A program made the position numbers and the translations under genes. Of a stretch of DNA of 64,000 nt, positions 46,101-59,700 are shown one piece after another. Within the stretch, counting starts at the first letter, position 1, and the number at the start of each line of letters is the position of its first letter. The notes beneath the pieces were generated by a model, which searched no databases, was not told the DNA's origin, and saw nothing but the letters and a program-made list of their open reading frames with translations. The DNA is taken from positions 1,178,001 to 1,242,000 of the forward strand of contig NC_056758.1 in assembly GCF_018687715.1 (NCBI RefSeq), written 5' to 3'. Source of the DNA: Carya illinoinensis (lineage: Eukaryota; Streptophyta; Magnoliopsida; Fagales; Juglandaceae).

Positions 46101-49100
46101 CCGGATTCCCATTTCCCTGGGAGAAGTCTGTGGAGAAATAAGACACCCCCCAAAGCACTCTTCTTCACATGGACAACGGCTCTAGGGAAGATATTGACAA
46201 CAGATAATCTGCGAAAGCGTCGAATAATTATTTCAGATTGGTGCTATTTGTGCAAAAAAGAGGGTGAATCAGTGGATCATCTCTTGCTAGATTGTGAGAT
46301 AGCTAGAGCATTGTGGAGCGAAGTGTTCAGTCGCTTAGAGTTAAACTGGGTAATGCCAGCTACAGTGGTTGAGCTTCTGGCCAGCTGGTCAATTCCGGGT
46401 GGGGTCCCTCAAATCAAAGCAGTGTGGAAGATGGTCCCCATCTGCATTATGTGGTGCTTATGGCGTGAACGTAATGAGTGGACGTTTGAAGATAAGGAGC
46501 TGTCTTTAGAGGAGCTTCGGTCTTTATTTTTTCATCCTTTATGCCTTTGGGCCATAGCAATAGACTTTAATGGCCTAAGTTTTCATGATTTCTTTGTTTC
46601 TAATAACTCGAACTAGATAGGTGCTCCACCTGTATACCTTCTTGTGTACTTGGACTCTGTCTTTTCTCATTAATACTATCGTTTACTTATAAAAAAAAAT
46701 GAGTTGGTATTTACTTTATAGAAGGTTGATCCTTCAATGTCTGAAGATATTGATGTGGGGTAGATAGATGCTGCATTTTTAGCTTCTTTATGGAAAAATG
46801 TTCTGTTGGGAAAAAACAGTCCTTTACTCATTACATTTCTAGTCTCTAAGAGTCTAAAGTGTATCCCCAGATCTTTAAATAGAATTTCAACTTTCAATGC
46901 CCTTTGCATTTAGAGGTGCTTTATATTGAACTTTATGTTATCAACTGATAAAGTCCAAATGTCCGAGGTAAGTACTGAGGGTAACTTCAGTTATGACCAT
47001 TGTTATCAAATGGTTACGGAGTTCTGCTGAATGATTAACATTTCATTAAGAATTCAAATGCCTTGAAGCCTGAGGCTTCGGAATGTTTTAGTGGAAGATA
47101 TCTCTAAATATGTGGAATGAATATTCTTTTTTATATATAGTTTAGCTCATTTCCACAAGCTGATAGGTGAGAGTTTTATTTATTACCTTGTGAACAGGAA
47201 TTAGCTTTTTTTTTTTTTTTAAATTTATTTTATTTTATTTTATTATGTAAATTATTAACTTTTCAAGCACAATAGCACCACATAGAGGAGCAATTTGAAA
47301 GGATATATCAATTTTCTATTAAATTGCCTATATCTTGATTGATGAGAATGATATGTTGATTTTAATCAATTTTCTGTTAAAATCTAAACATTCTCATGAA
47401 TCAAGATTTGTTTTTACTTGATGAGAATGTGTTTAGATTATAAGATCTACTAAACTTTCTCTTTCTGTGCCTGTGCTCTTTCTTGTAGCCCTCTAGTGTA
47501 ATTGTGGGCTGCCCTTTCCATACCTACATCCCCCAATTTTATGTCGATTTCCATGTAAAGTTCAATGTTATGACTGTGGCTGTAACATTAAGTATCTTTC
47601 TGCAGCATCTGGTTCGGCTGCGGTGGGAAGAATTAAGCCCTACAGAACGTAGCAGCTTTGCAAATGTCGCTGTTGATTTAATGTCTGAGATTGCAAATCC
47701 TTGTGAGGAATGGGCTTTGAAAAGTCAAACAGCTGCCCTTGTTGCTGAGGTTTACCCCACTCTGGTCTTGACTTTTTTTATAATGCTGCTGATGATAGTT
47801 TGTTTTAGTGCTCATACTGTGATGTGTGACAGATAGTTAGAAGAGAAGGCTTAGTTCTATGGCAAGAACTGTTCCCGTCTCTAACTACCCTGTCCAGCAA
47901 GGGTCCTGCACAAGTAAATTCATCTTTTGCTGCCTGCAGCTATTGTGTTCCTTGATTACATTTTATTCAAAAATATGCATGAGATATAAAGTTGAAATTT
48001 TCTCTCATGTTAGGCTGAGTTGGTCTCAATGATGCTGAGATGGCTTCCTGAAGATATTATGGTTCACAATGAAGATTTGGAAGGTTTTTGTGGATTGCCT
48101 TTAGTGTTCCTGAAGATATTATGGTTCACATAAGCATTTGCATCTGTGTTTCACTTTCTCATGTGGAGTTGTATTTCTGTATGCCTCTCTTACCCTGGTG
48201 AATGTATTATACAGGTGATCGGCGTAGGCTATTGTTGCGGGGGCTTACCCAATCTTTGCCTGAAATTTTGCCTTTATTATACACCGTATGCCTTGGTCCT
48301 TATCTTCAATAGAAGTTATTTCTTTTTTCATTTTTTTAATGCCTCTTTCTTGATGTAGTTACTAGAACGACACTTTGTGGCTGCATTGAGTGCAGCACGT
48401 AATCAAGAACTGGATGTTGCAAAACAACATGCAGCCACTGTAACAACTACTTTAAATGCTGTTAATGCATATGCAGAATGGGCTCCGTTGCCTGATCTTG
48501 CTAAATATGGCATAATTCAGGGGTATGATATCGTTCTTTGCACTTTTGACTGATCTGAGATAGTTGTGGTATGTTAACCTTTCTCCCTTTCCCCTCTCTA
48601 ACAAACACGACAGGTGTGGTTTCTTACTTTCTTGTCCCGACTTTCGTCTTCATGCTTGTGAGTTTTTCAAACTTGTCTCTCCAAGGTATGTGTTATGTTT
48701 GTTTCCAATTTTAGTTTCATGTTTGTTCATTGTTGAGAATGCAAAAGTATTCCATGGTGAGGCTTTTTCATAACCTAGCGTGTTTTTCTCAATTGTGACT
48801 TGCAGGAAGAGACCTATCGATGTCTCTGCTTCTGAATATGTTTCTGCAATGAGTAATACCTTTCAGATCTTGATGAATGCCTGTAGAGAATTTTTGTGCC
48901 GATCAAGCTCTAGTTCTGTAGTTATTGATGAAAATGAATTTGAGTTTGCTGAATGTATATGTGAGAGTATGGTGTCTTTGGGTTCTTCCAACTTGCAGTG
49001 TATTGCTGGTGATAGCACCCTTCTTCCTCTTTATTTACAACAGGTAATTAGACTATAATTTTATCTTGGGCAATGTACATCCTCTAATGAAATGGTATTG

Positions 49101-50690
49101 CAATTAGCATATTTCAGAGATAAAGATTAATCCCTAACAAAGTTTCAAGTGACCTATATTTAACTTGTCGAGTATGAGTCTGCACTGAAACTTTGCATTA
49201 ACATTTTATTCTTTCTTATTGGTTTCAGACCTAGCCCATATAACGTTACTGTTAGTGTCACATCATATAGATGGTCCTTTAGCATCAAAGTAGCTCAATT
49301 AATCATTTGCCACTTTTGCATAGCCATTAACAGCGCATGAACTATATTCGCATCATTTTTCCTCATTTGGTATCTCTTTTCAGAAAACCTTTCTTTCAGG
49401 GGTTGTAATTCCATGAAGGAACAATTAATGGAAGTTTCATACTGCCTAGTTTGACATCGAAGTCCAATGTACATGTAAATGCCACATCTTGACCCTTCAA
49501 ACATTGCTGCATTGCATGTTGTTGTAGTCTGAATGGTATTGAGTTTTTTAGTTCTGGCTAGTTCAAACTTTAAGGGTCTTAATCCAAGTTTGTGCTGAGC
49601 TAAGCTCAACACAGCCCGGAGTATTTAGATAAATGCATGCTTCATGTGATATATGTACTTGTCTACCTCTCTAAGCATAAAGTTAGAAGTGGCCAAATCC
49701 TCAGGGTGTTGAATTCTGATTTTAAGGGTCTGAGGTATAACAATGTTATGCTACTACAGTTGCAGTGCTAGAAAAGATATTTATATTATATATATTTTTT
49801 TTACTCATAAAATATATATATATATATATTTTTATAGGTAATCAAGAAATTTTATTCATTGGAAAAGGAGGCATAGCTCAAGCACACAGAATGTATACAT
49901 GAGAAGTACCAAACTAGGGTTTACAACCGAAAGTAGAATATCATGGACATTAACTCCATTAAAATCAATGACCCCCTCCCATAAGAACAAGGTTTTAAAG
50001 AAGAAAACTTTAAGCTCATCCATTGTCCTTTCGCAATTTTTTGAAGCTCCTACAATTTCTCTCCCGCCAAATGCACCAACACATACATATAGGGGTCATC
50101 TTCCATATTGCTGCCACTTGTGGATTGCCTTGGCGTCCTCTCTAGCTTGCTAGAAAATCCACCAGCCTATGAGGGATGACCCGTGATAATTCTATTCCCA
50201 CGAAAAAATCATCCCACAAGGTCCTGGCCACCTTACAATGTGTGTGTGTATATATTTTTTTTTTGATAAGTACAATGTGTGTATATATATATAACTGTAT
50301 CATTTAGACAAGTCCAAACTTGGATTGAACAGGCCGAGCTCAAGCAAGTACTTATGGGCTTTCCTATGGGGTTTACTCAATAACTATGTGCTTGTGGTCT
50401 CCTCTACCCAGCTTGATTGACCAATCTTCTGGTAATCTGCCAATTTTGGCCCTTTCACATGATATTCATTGAACGAGTTGGTAATTCTTATTGAAGCATG
50501 GGGCTTGTCATTAGAAAAAGATGTATCTTGTGTTCTTGATTCACATAGCCTATGTGATGAGTGTTTGACTTGCTTTGCTATTCATATCCAAGATCAAGGT
50601 CTAAATCTAAATTGTTGAGCCATAGATTTTTAGTTTCTTTTTAGATTCAGAATGATTTCTCATCACGCGTAAGCTATTCCTTTCCATTTT

Positions 50691-50727
<37 letters not shown>

Positions 50728-53700
50728 TATATATAAAAAGGGTATGATTCATTTACAGATGATGGGATGGACATACGATATGAAACTGCGTTATTCAATT
50801 ACAATATAACCCATTTTTTTATTCTTTTCAGATGCTGGGATTTTTTCAACACTCTAAGCTAGCTCTTCATTATCAATCCCTGCTCTTTTGGCTGGTATGT
50901 GTGGTACTTTACCCTCTCATTTGAAGGTGTTCATAATAAAGTCTAGGTAGCACCTAACCATATTCGAATATTTTTTTTTACTTGATTCCCTTTTAGGCAC
51001 TGATGAGAGACTTGATGACAAAGCCAAAGGTGGTTGCACATTCAGCCGGAGACAGTTCAGCTGTTAATAGTCTAAGCACCATTCCTGGACAGGCTGATAG
51101 CGAGAAGAGAAAGATCTTGAGTTTTGTGAGTGATGATATTTGTAGTGCAATTCTGGATATATCTTTCCAGCGCATGCTCAAGAGAGAGAAGGTTCTTCCT
51201 GGAACCACTTATACCCTGGGGGCATTGGAGTTGTGGAGTGATGATTTTGAGGGCAGGGGTGACTTTGGCCAGTATCGTTCAAGGATGGTATGTGTAACAT
51301 GGCTAGGAACTAAGATGCCTTTGTTTTTCACAGTTGGCATTATCATTATGGCAGTTTTTCTATTCTTTTTCTTGTTTATGACCTGCCACAGTTACTTGTT
51401 TAAGAAAAATTACAGCGGCGGGGGAGTCATATAGCATATAATAGATGTGTATTTTAAAGATGTTCTTGTCCATTCCGTTGCATTTTGTTGGTAACTTCAT
51501 CTAAGGGAGGTGTCAAGATGCCATCAATTACGATTTTTTATTTTTTATTTTTAACTATATCTTATATGGCCAATGGATGTGCAAAATGGTAGTTGGTAAA
51601 AGGGGAATGGAGAAGATTTCAAACGTATGCTTTTTCTTTTTTCTTGTTTTAGAAAATCTCTTTTAGAGGAGGTGAGTTGGAGGTAGAAATCCAAGGCATT
51701 GTTGTTGTGTGAAGGTGATAAGAAATTTTTTCCATAAGAGTTGCTAATGGTGAACGATTTGGTTTATATAGGTTATACAGAAATTTGAGAGAGGATTGTG
51801 CAATTCTACAATCAACTCTATTCCAAACAATTCAGTTGGCAGCACAAAGTGGGTGCTGCCCCATTTGAATCCAATAGGCACTTAGTGGGCTTAGTAGATG
51901 GAAAGCGATTTTGAGGAGAATGAAGTCTTTGGAAGTGCTAAATTCTTTGAATGGTGATAAAGCTCCACGACCCAATGGGTTCTTGTTGGCTTTCTTTTAG
52001 ACTCGTTGGGAGGTACTCAAAGCTGATTCGAAGAATGTCTTTCATGAGTTCCATAGTTGGGAAAAGTTTGAAAAGAGTCTCAACCCTATCTTCAGTTCCG
52101 TTATAACCCATGGAAGTGGGTCTGTAGATATTAATGATTTTCATCCCATCACTCTGGTTGGAGGTGTGTTGAAGATTATTTCGAAAGTTCATGCAAACAG
52201 GCAGAAATTGTGCTTGCAAAGGTTATGCCCAGAACGTAGGATCCTTCATCAAGGAAAGACAAATCCTAGATCCAGTTCTTGTTGCCAATGTGTGCCTTGA
52301 CAGTACACTTTGTTCGAGAACACTAGGAGTATCATGTAAGCTAGATTTAGAGAAAGCTTACGATCATGTTAGGTGGGAATTTTTGTTGTATTTATTACGA
52401 AGATGTGAGTTTGGAGAGTAGTGATGCGGGTGGATTGCCTGCTGCATGTCCTCGGTGTGGTTTTAGTTTTGATTAATGGAATATCGATTTCATTGGGGCA
52501 ACCCAAGATTGGGAGTTGGAGACTATTACAAAGTTCTATGCGGCATTGTATTCCGTAAGCATGACAAAGGTTACCCACGATAAGATGAGCTAGAGCTCCT
52601 CCAAGAAAGGTCAATTCATTGTTAGATCATTTTACTAAGTTCTAACGAGTCCTGGAATGACCATGTTCCCATGGAAGAGTATTTGGCAGACGAAAGCTCC
52701 TTTAAAAGCATCTTTTTTTTTGTATGGACAAATTCATTGGACAAGATCCTTATCACAAATGATTCAAGGGAATGACGGGTAATGGTGTTGGACTGGTGTG
52801 GTATGTGTAAGAAGAATGTGAAATTGTAGATCATTTGCTTTTACATTGCGAGGTGGCCAGGACCTTGTGGGATGATTTTTTCACAAGAATAGGGTTGTCA
52901 TGGGTCATGCGTCTTAGACTAGTGTATTTCCTTGCAAGCTGGAGAGGCCTTCACGGTAACTCACAAGTGGCAACCATCTGAAGAATGGTTCGTAGATGTA
53001 TGTGTTGGTGTGACAGGCAGAAGAGAGATGCTAGAAGCTTTGATGATCGCGAGAGAACAATGGATAAGCTAAAAGTTTTCTTTTTAAAATCATTGTTCTT
53101 ATGGGCGGTGGCCATTGTTTGTAATGGACTAAATGTCCATGATTTTCTCCTTTCGAGTGTAAACTCTAACTAGGTGCTTTTCATGTATACTCCATGTGTA
53201 CTTGGGTTTTGCCTCTCTATGAATAAAACTTCTTGGTTACCTATCAAAAAAAAGTTTTGATTAATGGATCACCCTATGGCTTTTTTAGCAGCACACAAGG
53301 TTTGAGTTTAGGGGAAACTCTATTTCCCTTATTGTTTCTAGTTGTCATGACTCACATAGGCTTTGAATAGACTGCTGGTTGTGGCCACGGTAGAGGGCTC
53401 CTAAAAGGTGTTTCGGCTAGCCATACCAGCTCTGAGGAGTTCCTTGTCCCATCTATCTGCAAGGATACTTTGATCTTATGTGAATCTCATCTGGACCATT
53501 CTGTTATTTCTGTGGCTGTTCTTAGGTTTAGAAGTTATTTTGGGACTAAGGAAGCTATGTTCACTTGCTATTTCGGGATGACATCATTGAGAAGATGGAT
53601 TGTCATTTGGTAGGGTGGAAGCCCATTGAAAGAAGGCGGGCACCATATGATCAAATGTTGTAATGACCCAAGGAACGCTCAAGCCATTTCCGAGCCATAC

Positions 53701-56700
53701 TCTAAAAGGACTAGTCGATTGTACAATTGGAGCCTCTTAGAATCATAATAAAGAGCAAGAACTTCTGCCTCCCAAGGAATGTGGGATCCCATTTACCACC
53801 CATATTGACTCAATAAGGGTTTCACAAAAGCACTTCAGCTAATTTGCCCACTTTCTATGTCTCCATTCCCTTTACTGACTACTATTGTCAATCATAAAAA
53901 GATTTTAGATGGAAAAATTATATTCTCAAGCCGGTGTGTAGAGCACACCTCGTAAAGTACTTATATGGCATATCTTGATTTGAAAAGTAAATTTTAAATT
54001 TTGAATTTTACAAAGCAAATCTTACCATTTAAGTGATGTGGATGATGTGCTTTACACACCGGCTTGGAAATAGAATAACTCTTTAGATAGACTTCTTTTG
54101 GGGTGGAATTGGTGAGGAGTTCAAGTTTCATTGCTAGCCCAGTATTTGCACTTTGGTCTCCTTAGGAGGGATGGGAGTTTGAAATTTGTTGGCTTTCAAT
54201 CATGATCTCTCAAGTAAGTGACTATGGTGCTTTTGCAACCGAAACAGGCACTATGGTGATCGATGGTGGAAGTTAAGTAGGAAGCATGTGGGGAGGGTGG
54301 TTTTCTATTAAAATTCGTGGCATTATGGGTTTGGTGTTTTCCAAACATAAGGATGGGTTGGGGGATTTTCTCTAGCTTTATCATATTTGAGACGTGAAAT
54401 GGGCCTGAGATAAGATTTTTGCATTATGCATGGTGGGGGATCAACCCTCGATGGCCATTTTCCTGAGTGAGGAATTTTTGCATTAAAAAGGCCTTGGTGG
54501 CAGATTTTTGGCAACTACCTGGCAATACTAGATGATGGAACATCGCTTTTATTCAATCTGGAAAAGAAGGTGAATTGGAGTTGGTTTCCTCATTCTTCAA
54601 CCTATTGTACTCCAGTAGGCTGAGAGTTGGTTGTGAAGATAAAATTGGATGGGTTTTGTCCAAAAGAAGGAAGTTTGAGGCCAAAACTTCTTATCAAGCA
54701 TTGCATCCCTCTGGTGCATTGGTACTACTACTCCCTAGAAAGGAATTTGGTGGAAGAAAGCTCCGCTGCCGGTGGATTTCTGCATTTGTACAGCTGCATT
54801 GGGGAAGATCTTAACTATGGATAATCTGAGGAGGAGAATTTTAGTATTGTTGCTGCCTGTGCAAGAAGAGCAGGAAAACTATTGATAATTTATTTTGTAC
54901 TGTAAAGTTGTTACAATAAAATGGGCTTCGATCATCCAGATTTTCGGTGTTAATTGGGGTGATGTCCCAAAGGATTGTATAGTTCCTAGCTTGTTGAAGA
55001 AGTCAATGTAGGTTATTGCAGCGTGATAGCTTAATGTGTTGTTCCTTTATTTGTAATGCGGTGCATGTGGAATGAACAGTGCTTGGAACTTCGAAGATGG
55101 GGAGAATACCATGGATGAGCTATAAACATATGACTATGAGCTCTTTTTGGATGTCAGCATATAGTAGTTCTGATTTTTCTAATTATCTTGGTTTTATGTC
55201 TTCTTGTTTTTCCTCTGTTTCCTAGTCCAGTGCCTTCTCTTGTATACACCGTGTACTTGGGTTGCACCCCTTTGTGCTTTTAATAAAATTGACTGACTTA
55301 TCCAAAAAAGTGTTGGGAATGAATATTATCATCAAGTTGCCATGAAGTTGTGGTTGTATTTGCAATGGTATACCCACAAAAAATGTATTCCTTATTGTAA
55401 AATACAGTTATTGTGTCATGAACATAGTATGTTATGGGTTGGGATTTAAAAATTGTTAAGAGTCTTTCTTAGGGCACATTTAGCTCATAATCTAGAAATA
55501 TGGTATTTTTCATCCAGTTGCATTTTTTTTTCTAGAAAAGCTATTTATATAGTTTATATTAACAGAAAAAAAAAAAGGAATTAATGAAAGAAAGAAAAAA
55601 TAGTAGTTTATGCTGTCTTGCATTATCACATGGGCTTTTTCTTCCTATGCTTTGGTTTTATGATTAAATCATCAGGGGGTTGGTCTTGGAGTGGGGATAA
55701 TGCATCTTTTTAAGTAGTTTGCAATTTTCATCAGAGAGGTTAAAACTTAAGGGAGTTAATATCTTTGGCCGTAGTAGCTTGTATCAGTAAAGGTTTTGGG
55801 ATTCTTCTTTTCTTGTCTGTTCTTTCTGGGGTTTCTTCTACTGATTCATGATCTCTTATTGCAGTCAGAGTTGATCCGGTTTATTGCTTCTTACAAGCCT
55901 CTAATAGCTGGTGCTAATGTTTCTGAAAGAATTATTACAATCATCAAACACCTGTTACTTTCTCAAATGCCTTCTCAGGTTTGAACTTGTTTATACGATT
56001 TATTCATTCTGGAGTTGCCAGATCTCCAGCAATGCTCTTTGCTTATATTAGAAATGACAGTTTGCTGCTATGCACATGCTTTCTGAATTTCAGGACTTGG
56101 CTGTGATGGAAAGTATGCAATTGGCTCTAGATAATGTTGTGAATGCAGTCTTTGATGGAACAAATGAATTTGGCGGGGGTAGTTCTGAAGTTCAACTTGC
56201 ACTGTGTAGAATATTTGAAGGTTTTTTAGCAACTTCTTCTGTATCTCATTTCAATATTTAAAATTTATTTTTGAGTCCTTAAAAACTTTGGTTACTTGAT
56301 CTTAATTTTGAGTCCTTAAAAACTTTGGTTACTTGATCTTAAGGTTTACTCCAGCAACTTCTTGCTTTGAAGTGGACTGAGCCAGCACTTGTGCAAGTAC
56401 TTGGACACTATTTAGATGCACTGGGTCCCTTCTTGAAGTACTTCCCAGATGCAGTTGGTAGTGTCATCAATAAGCTATTCGAGCTCCTAAACTCACTACC
56501 TCTTGTTGTTAAGGTCCAATTTAAGTTTTTATTTCCAGTTCAATTCGCGCAAAGAGAACCAAACCTTGCAATTTAAAACGATGTTTGGTTGGCAGGATCC
56601 TTCCACAAGTAGTGCACGACACGCAAGGCTGCAGATTTGTACATCATTTATTCGAATAGCCAAAGCTGCTGACAAAAGCATTCTGCCTCACATGAAGGTG

Positions 56701-59700
56701 ACTCCTTTTTTCCACATTTTATTGAACTAACTCTAGGGGCTCAAAGGGCTCAAACTAAAATTTGGAATTTCTTGTTGCATATTTGACCATATAAGGTTTT
56801 TTTGAAGCCAGATGTAAATTATAGGATAATGCAGGGCCAAATGACCCATTATAAGCAAATCTGATCAATCATTGGGAACCAAGAGATGAATCATCATCCA
56901 GATAAGGCCTAGTTAATTCTGAAACTGAAATTAATGAAGTTGTTCTGGTAAATTTGCTGGAATTGTAATTATAAAAATAAAAATAAAAAACAAAAATTTG
57001 CTGGAATTGCGACAGGATTTTTCCCCAAGTAAAGGTACCTTTGGATTACCATTGATAGCAGTCTCAGGAGAACTCTAAAAAGCCCCCTGTTGCCACATCC
57101 TCTTCAGGCAATTTTGTGAGGAGATCATTAATGGACTCTAAAAAAAGTAAAGTGATCCTTACTATAACCTTTCAGAAGAAGAATTTTCAACAACTCAGAT
57201 AATTTACTTCGCTAGTCTAAATGGGAGCTACAGGAGGTTCTTTTTTGGTGTGTGAGAGTGAATTAATCATGCAAGACTACCTTAGCACAGGCTTAGCTAG
57301 CCTTGTTGACACCACTTCTTTCTTTGTTCCTCTGTTCATAGGAAAAGAAAAGGGTGGGGGAAGAGAGAGAGAGAGAGGATTCCTGCACATTGTACTATAA
57401 ATTAGGGCTTTTTTTGTTTTTATTATGAAAATTTTTTTACGGAATCATTATGGACCATTCATTGCTAGTCTCCGAGTGGTAGTTTATAACAACAATGGGG
57501 AGGATGCTGTAGACCATTTAATTTTATTGCAATGAATAGCTTGCAACACTGAGAAGTATTTAGATAGTGTTATGATTGGCAATGATGTGTAGGAAAGTGA
57601 CCGTCGAAATTGGATGTCTCTTATCAAGGGAGTAAAGCTTTTTTTCTTCAGGACCATTCCTCTGGAATCTGTTTCACTTTGTCTTGGTCGTGTCTCTCAC
57701 TTAATTGCACAATGTAGTAGCTATACTGATTTATTTTGCAGTTCTTCTGGTCCTGGATTTTTCCTTCATATAATAGCTGATCTCTAATATACTTCCACAA
57801 TGTGATAAATATTGTGAGAGCCTGACACTTCAGTAACATGAGAAGCTCTGAACACAGCAGTGAAAAAGTAAACTTATTCCAAAATCAATTACTACTGTCC
57901 ACACTGCCTTTGCATGCTTGAGTGTTTGTGTATATACATACACGTATATTTTTCAGAGTTAAGATTTCACAAAGCATAAAAAGGAAAGTTGATTTATATA
58001 ACCATATGCTTGCATAAAAGAACCTAAGAGATTATATCTGGTATTTCAATTTTTTTGTTCATTTTGCAATGTTTTCTGTACGAAGGGTATAGCTGACACC
58101 ATGGCATATATGCAAAGAGAAGGTTGTTTGCTTCGTGGTGAGCATAATCTTCTTGGGGAAGCATTTCTCGTAATGGCCTCTGCTGCGGGGTAATTACTGC
58201 TAGTTTCCTGTGTTTACAAGTCTAATTTTGTTTATACTCATCATTATTTGAAAGCTTTTATGATTAGTGCAGGATTCAACAGCAGCAAGAAGTTCTGGCA
58301 TGGTTATTAGAACCCTTGAGCCAACAATGGACACAGGTTGAGTGGCAAAATAGCTATTTGTCTGAACCACTAGGTCTGGTTCGCTTGTTCTCTGAGACAC
58401 CAACCATGTGGTCTATTTTCCACACTATTACATTCTTTGAGAAGGCACTTAAGAGGAGTGGATTTAGGAGAGCCCAGGCAAATTTACAAAACAACTCGAC
58501 ATCTAGCTCTACGTTATTGCACCCAATTGGTTCTCATCTGTCTTGGATGCTGCCTCCTCTTTTAAAAGTATGCCCGCCACTCCCAATAATCTGGCCCCGT
58601 TCAATATTCTCATTGGTTTGCTATTTAAGTGTTATTTTTATGGCCATATGATTTTTTTTTTTCTTGTAAGTTTAAGATAGTAATGATTGCAGCATATCCT
58701 TGCAGCTGCTTCGTGCTATACATTCTCTTTGGTCTCCATCTATATATCAAGTTCTGCCTGGAGAAGTAAAAGCTGCAATGACCATGACTGATTCTGAGCT
58801 ATTCAGCCTCTTAGGGGAAGGGGTTCCTAAATTATCAAAGGGTGTATTAACTTTCACAGATGGATCTTATGCTGACATGGGTAAGGAAGGAACTGCAGAG
58901 CCAAACGAGTCTGATATACGAAACTGGCTGAAAGGTATCAGAGATAGTGGGTACGTATGTCTTCCTTTGGGGTGCTTTTTATTCTTAAAGGCGTTTCCTT
59001 TCTAAATGTATTTTGATACTGTTTTCTTCCCCTACCCCTTTTTGGCCTTCTCATTAAATGCATTTACATCGAAGATAGAGAAATAGAGAAAAGAGGCCTC
59101 AAATCAGTACAGAAGACACTGCCGTGCTGGAAGTTTAGGTTTCAGGGGAGGGGGCAGAGAGAGAGAGAGGGACTTGCTTTAAACCATATTTCTAGCGTTG
59201 AACTTTTATATGCTTCACTGTGTCAGATGCGAAGAAAAATGGAAATATTACATGGCTTAATCTATCATGCTCAACAGTATTTGCATTCCACTGAGGTATT
59301 AGATACCTTAGTATGTATGAGGCAGAGGAATATTTTTCACAAATTTGGCAATGGAGGCCTTGAATAACTCAAATCTGAATTACTGAAATATTTTCCCAAG
59401 ATATTCCAAGCTGCTTATGAGATGTTTATTAGAGAGAGTATGTTTTGCTTCTTCTCTGATCTTTGATATGATGATAGAAGTTCCGCCAAACAATTCTAAT
59501 GAATAATGAAAGATATGCCTGAGAAGTTTCTTTAATCTTTTAGATATAAATTCTGCTTCAGGTTTGGCTGTTCTATATTTGTGAAGTGCTGTGAACGAAT
59601 ATAAAAAACTTCGCATAGCCAAGTATTTTCTTCATAAATTAGTTTTAGTTTGGGGGTAATTTTTAGCTTCATCTGAGGAAAAAAATTTGAAGTCATAAGT

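Larger units (their letters stand above)
51650..55310 (+). mobile_element. Decayed LINE in HASTY intron 11, interrupted by a second LINE
   Basis: Reverse-transcriptase words appear in order: [14 protein letters not shown] (about 51940), [16 protein letters not shown] (about 52340), a GDPLSPLLF-like stretch at about 53310, a DKIGWV segment at about 54630, and a zinc-finger-like stretch from about 54800. The 3' end has tgtatacaccgtgtacttgg near 55240. Many stops are present. Another LINE (52481-53252), an unidentified repeat at about 53650-53830 and a MITE (53927-54067) sit inside it. The 5' limit is uncertain. This material makes intron 11 about 4.6 kb long. Confidence 0.85.
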
